From an uncultured Bacteroides sp. (GTDB lineage Bacteria; Bacteroidota; Bacteroidia; Bacteroidales; Bacteroidaceae): 33,898 nucleotides of DNA. Made by a program: the position numbers and the translations under genes. The stretch is taken from assembly GCA_949289265.1 (NCBI GenBank), contig CASENE010000099.1, forward strand, positions 1 to 33,898, given 5' to 3'. This document shows positions 32,374-33,898 of this stretch, piece by piece. Under the pieces are notes generated by a model. That model had not been told where the DNA came from, did no database searches, and saw only the letters and a list, made by a program, of their open reading frames with translations. How positions within the stretch are numbered: the stretch's first letter is position 1; each line of letters starts with the position of its first letter.

Positions 32374-33756
32374 ATGAGAAGACTGACAAGTGCATGGATG
32401 CTCTGCCTCCTGCTGGCCTATGGCGGCGCGCGGGCGGAAGAGCCGGAAAAGACAGAGTCCGGCGAGGCCGGGAAGACAACTTTGGTGCAACGCGCCGGGC
32501 GGCGAATCGCGGCCACGGCCGGGGACGACTACGAGAAGTTCCGCGTGGGCGGCTACGGCGAAGTGGTGGCCGCCTTCAAGGACTACGGCATCAACCGCTT
32601 CTATGGCGGCGACAACGGCAACCGCAGGACGCATCGCAACACCATCTCCATTCCCCGCTTCGTGCTGGCCTTCGACTACAAGTTCACGTCCCGGTGGATA
32701 CTGGGCGCGGAGATAGAGTTCGAGTCCGGCGGCACGGGCACGGCCCTCGAACTGGAGAACGCCGAGAACGGCGAATACGAGACCGAGCTGGAGAAAGGCG
32801 GCGAAGTGGCCCTGGAGCAGTTCCACATCACGCGCCTCATCCATCCCGCCTTCAATGTCCGCGTCGGCCACATGGTGTTGCCCGTCGGCCTGACCAACGC
32901 CCACCACGAACCCGTCAACTTCTTCGGCACCGTGCGTCCCGAGGGCGAGACGACCATCCTGCCTTCCACCTGGCACGAGACGGGCATCGAGTTCTTCGGC
33001 ACCGTGGGGCGCGGATACGCCACCTTCGACTACCAGGCCTTCATCACGGCGGGCCTGAACGCCAACGGTTTCGACCGCAACACCTGGGTGGGCGGCGGCA
33101 AGCAGGGCTTCTTCGAGGAAGACAACTTCACCTCGCCCGCCTACGTCGTTCGCCTGGACTACCGCGGCGTGCCGGGCCTGCGCCTGGGCTCCTCCTTCTA
33201 CTATTGCGCCAACACGGCCGCCAATTCGGACAAGCTGCAGACCTATTCCAACATCAAGCGGGCGCCGCTCCGCATCTACACCGTCGACGGCGAGTACAAG
33301 AACAAGTACGTGACCGCCCGCGCCAACTTTGTCTTTGGCAACCTGACCCACTCCAAGGCCATCAGCAGCGTCAACGCCGGGCAGTCCGGCAATTCGCCCT
33401 ACAGCCGCGTGGTGCCCGTAGCCAAGCGGGCCGTCAGCTATGCCGGCGAGGTGGGTCTGAACCTGCGTTCCCTCTGTGGCAGCAGTCCGAAGGTGCCCGT
33501 CGTCTATCCCTTTGCCCGCTACGAATACTACAATCCGCAGGAAGAAGGCGAGACCGGCCAGATTATGGACCCGCGCAACCAAGTCAGCATGTGGACCTTC
33601 GGTCTCAACTGGTTCGCCCTGCCCAACCTGGTGGTGAAGGCGGACTACGCGACGCGCCAGATAGGCACGGGGAAGGTCTTTGGCAAAGGCCGCTACAACA
33701 GTGAGAACGAGTTCTCCATCGGCATTGCCTACGTGGGCTGGTTCTTCAAGAAATAG
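32374..33756 (+). CDS. Phosphate-selective porin O/P-like outer-membrane protein
   Basis: A 460-residue outer-membrane barrel of the porin O/P family, which lets phosphate or other small solutes pass. The signal peptide is MRRLTSAWMLCLLLAYGGARA, followed by an acidic linker and the first strand region FRVGGYGEVVAAFKDYG. Typical family sequences are RVGHMVLPVGLTNAHHEP, TWHETGIEFFGTVGRG and the end strand FSIGIAYVGWFFKK, which closes with an aromatic residue near the C-terminus as barrels do. Many alternating aromatic/polar strands fill the middle (YAGEVGLNLRSL, VYPFARYEYYNP). The gene is monocistronic under its own strong promoter and preceded by array D. Whether phosphate is really the solute is uncertain. 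Confidence 0.9.
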   Translation: MRRLTSAWMLCLLLAYGGARAEEPEKTESGEAGKTTLVQRAGRRIAATAGDDYEKFRVGGYGEVVAAFKDYGINRFYGGDNGNRRTHRNTISIPRFVLAFDYKFTSRWILGAEIEFESGGTGTALELENAENGEYETELEKGGEVALEQFHITRLIHPAFNVRVGHMVLPVGLTNAHHEPVNFFGTVRPEGETTILPSTWHETGIEFFGTVGRGYATFDYQAFITAGLNANGFDRNTWVGGGKQGFFEEDNFTSPAYVVRLDYRGVPGLRLGSSFYYCANTAANSDKLQTYSNIKRAPLRIYTVDGEYKNKYVTARANFVFGNLTHSKAISSVNAGQSGNSPYSRVVPVAKRAVSYAGEVGLNLRSLCGSSPKVPVVYPFARYEYYNPQEEGETGQIMDPRNQVSMWTFGLNWFALPNLVVKADYATRQIGTGKVFGKGRYNSENEFSIGIAYVGWFFKK

Positions 33757-33826
33757 AAATTTAGTTTAGTGATGAGTGGTTAGTGCTAAGTGATTAATAC
33801 GTGCAATAAGGAGGTGGTAACTGATT

Positions 33827-33870
33827 CCCCTCCTCCGGGGAGGAGGGGTGGCACGAAGTGACGGGGTGGT
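33827..33870. repeat. C-rich dispersed repeat, copy 2
   Basis: CCCCTCCTCC (33827-33836) and GGAGGAGGGG (33839-33848) form a 10-base-pair hairpin, followed by TGGCACGAAGTGACGGGGTGG, the tail shared in diverged form with copy 1 at 13820-13866. It follows the porin stop by 70 bases and may serve as its terminator. The remaining sequence to 33898 is AT-rich and has no gene. Confidence 0.6.
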
Positions 33871-33898
33871 AGCGAATAACTACTTAATTCATAGAATA

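Overview
The window is a GC-rich (by eye about 60% G+C) stretch of a Bacteroidales chromosome, most likely a gut Bacteroidaceae relative. The reasons are three promoters of the Bacteroidetes type (TTG, exactly 20 bases, TAnnTTTG), a hybrid two-component system in a single protein, lipoprotein-anchored glycoside hydrolases, a SusC-like carboxypeptidase-regulatory/beta-barrel protein, a choloylglycine-hydrolase-family enzyme and a general lack of Shine-Dalgarno sequences. No rRNA, tRNA, CRISPR array or intact insertion sequence was seen.

Layout. 1-4300: the 3' part of glycyl-tRNA synthetase, an FKBP-type lipoprotein, an M13 metallopeptidase lipoprotein and a small 2[4Fe-4S] ferredoxin. 4300-19033: a carbohydrate cluster with a divergent GH43, a hybrid two-component sensor/regulator, then GH31 (with PA14 insert), GH2 and GH95. 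GH95, GH2 and GH31 could in principle strip the Fuc-Gal-Xyl side chain of fucogalactoxyloglucan in order, with GH43 acting on arabinosyl branches; there is no SusC/SusD pair and no endoglucanase in the window, so this looks like an accessory side-chain module. 19057-24358 (minus strand): a secreted N-terminal-cysteine hydrolase, a YrdC/Sua5-family protein, a PIN-type toxin with its antitoxin in more AT-rich DNA, and a Cof-type HAD phosphatase overlapping a Pif1/RecD-like helicase. 24445-28736: a membrane TPR/helix-turn-helix regulator followed by an outer-membrane beta-barrel protein. 28876-32087: SPFH protein, alpha/beta hydrolase, ribbon-helix-helix protein and a four-helix membrane protein. 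32374-33756: a phosphate-selective-porin-like outer-membrane protein.

The most unusual signal is not a gene. At least four intergenic regions (1709-1796, 6141-6228, 20241-20372, 32097-32250) carry tandem arrays of one 22-bp unit, roughly NNNCTGGCRTTATAATNCCCGS, whose centre is a near-palindrome (GGC-RTTATAAY-GCC). The linker between units is uniform inside each array but differs between arrays, and the palindrome arms sometimes change together (GGGA...TCCC against GGC...GCC). Two further arrays with 21-22 bp period (10456-10531 and 13618-13704) have a different, more AT-rich core. All six lie directly upstream of a gene for an exported or envelope protein. The spacing is about two helical turns, suggesting phased sites for a dimeric DNA-binding protein or a mobile/replicating repeat family.

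Other repeats: two copies of an inverted repeat built on GCGCGGATTACGCGGAT (one nested in a second pair of inverted repeats), a C-rich hairpin family at 13820-13866 and 33827-33870, and a large imperfect hairpin at 31231-31361.
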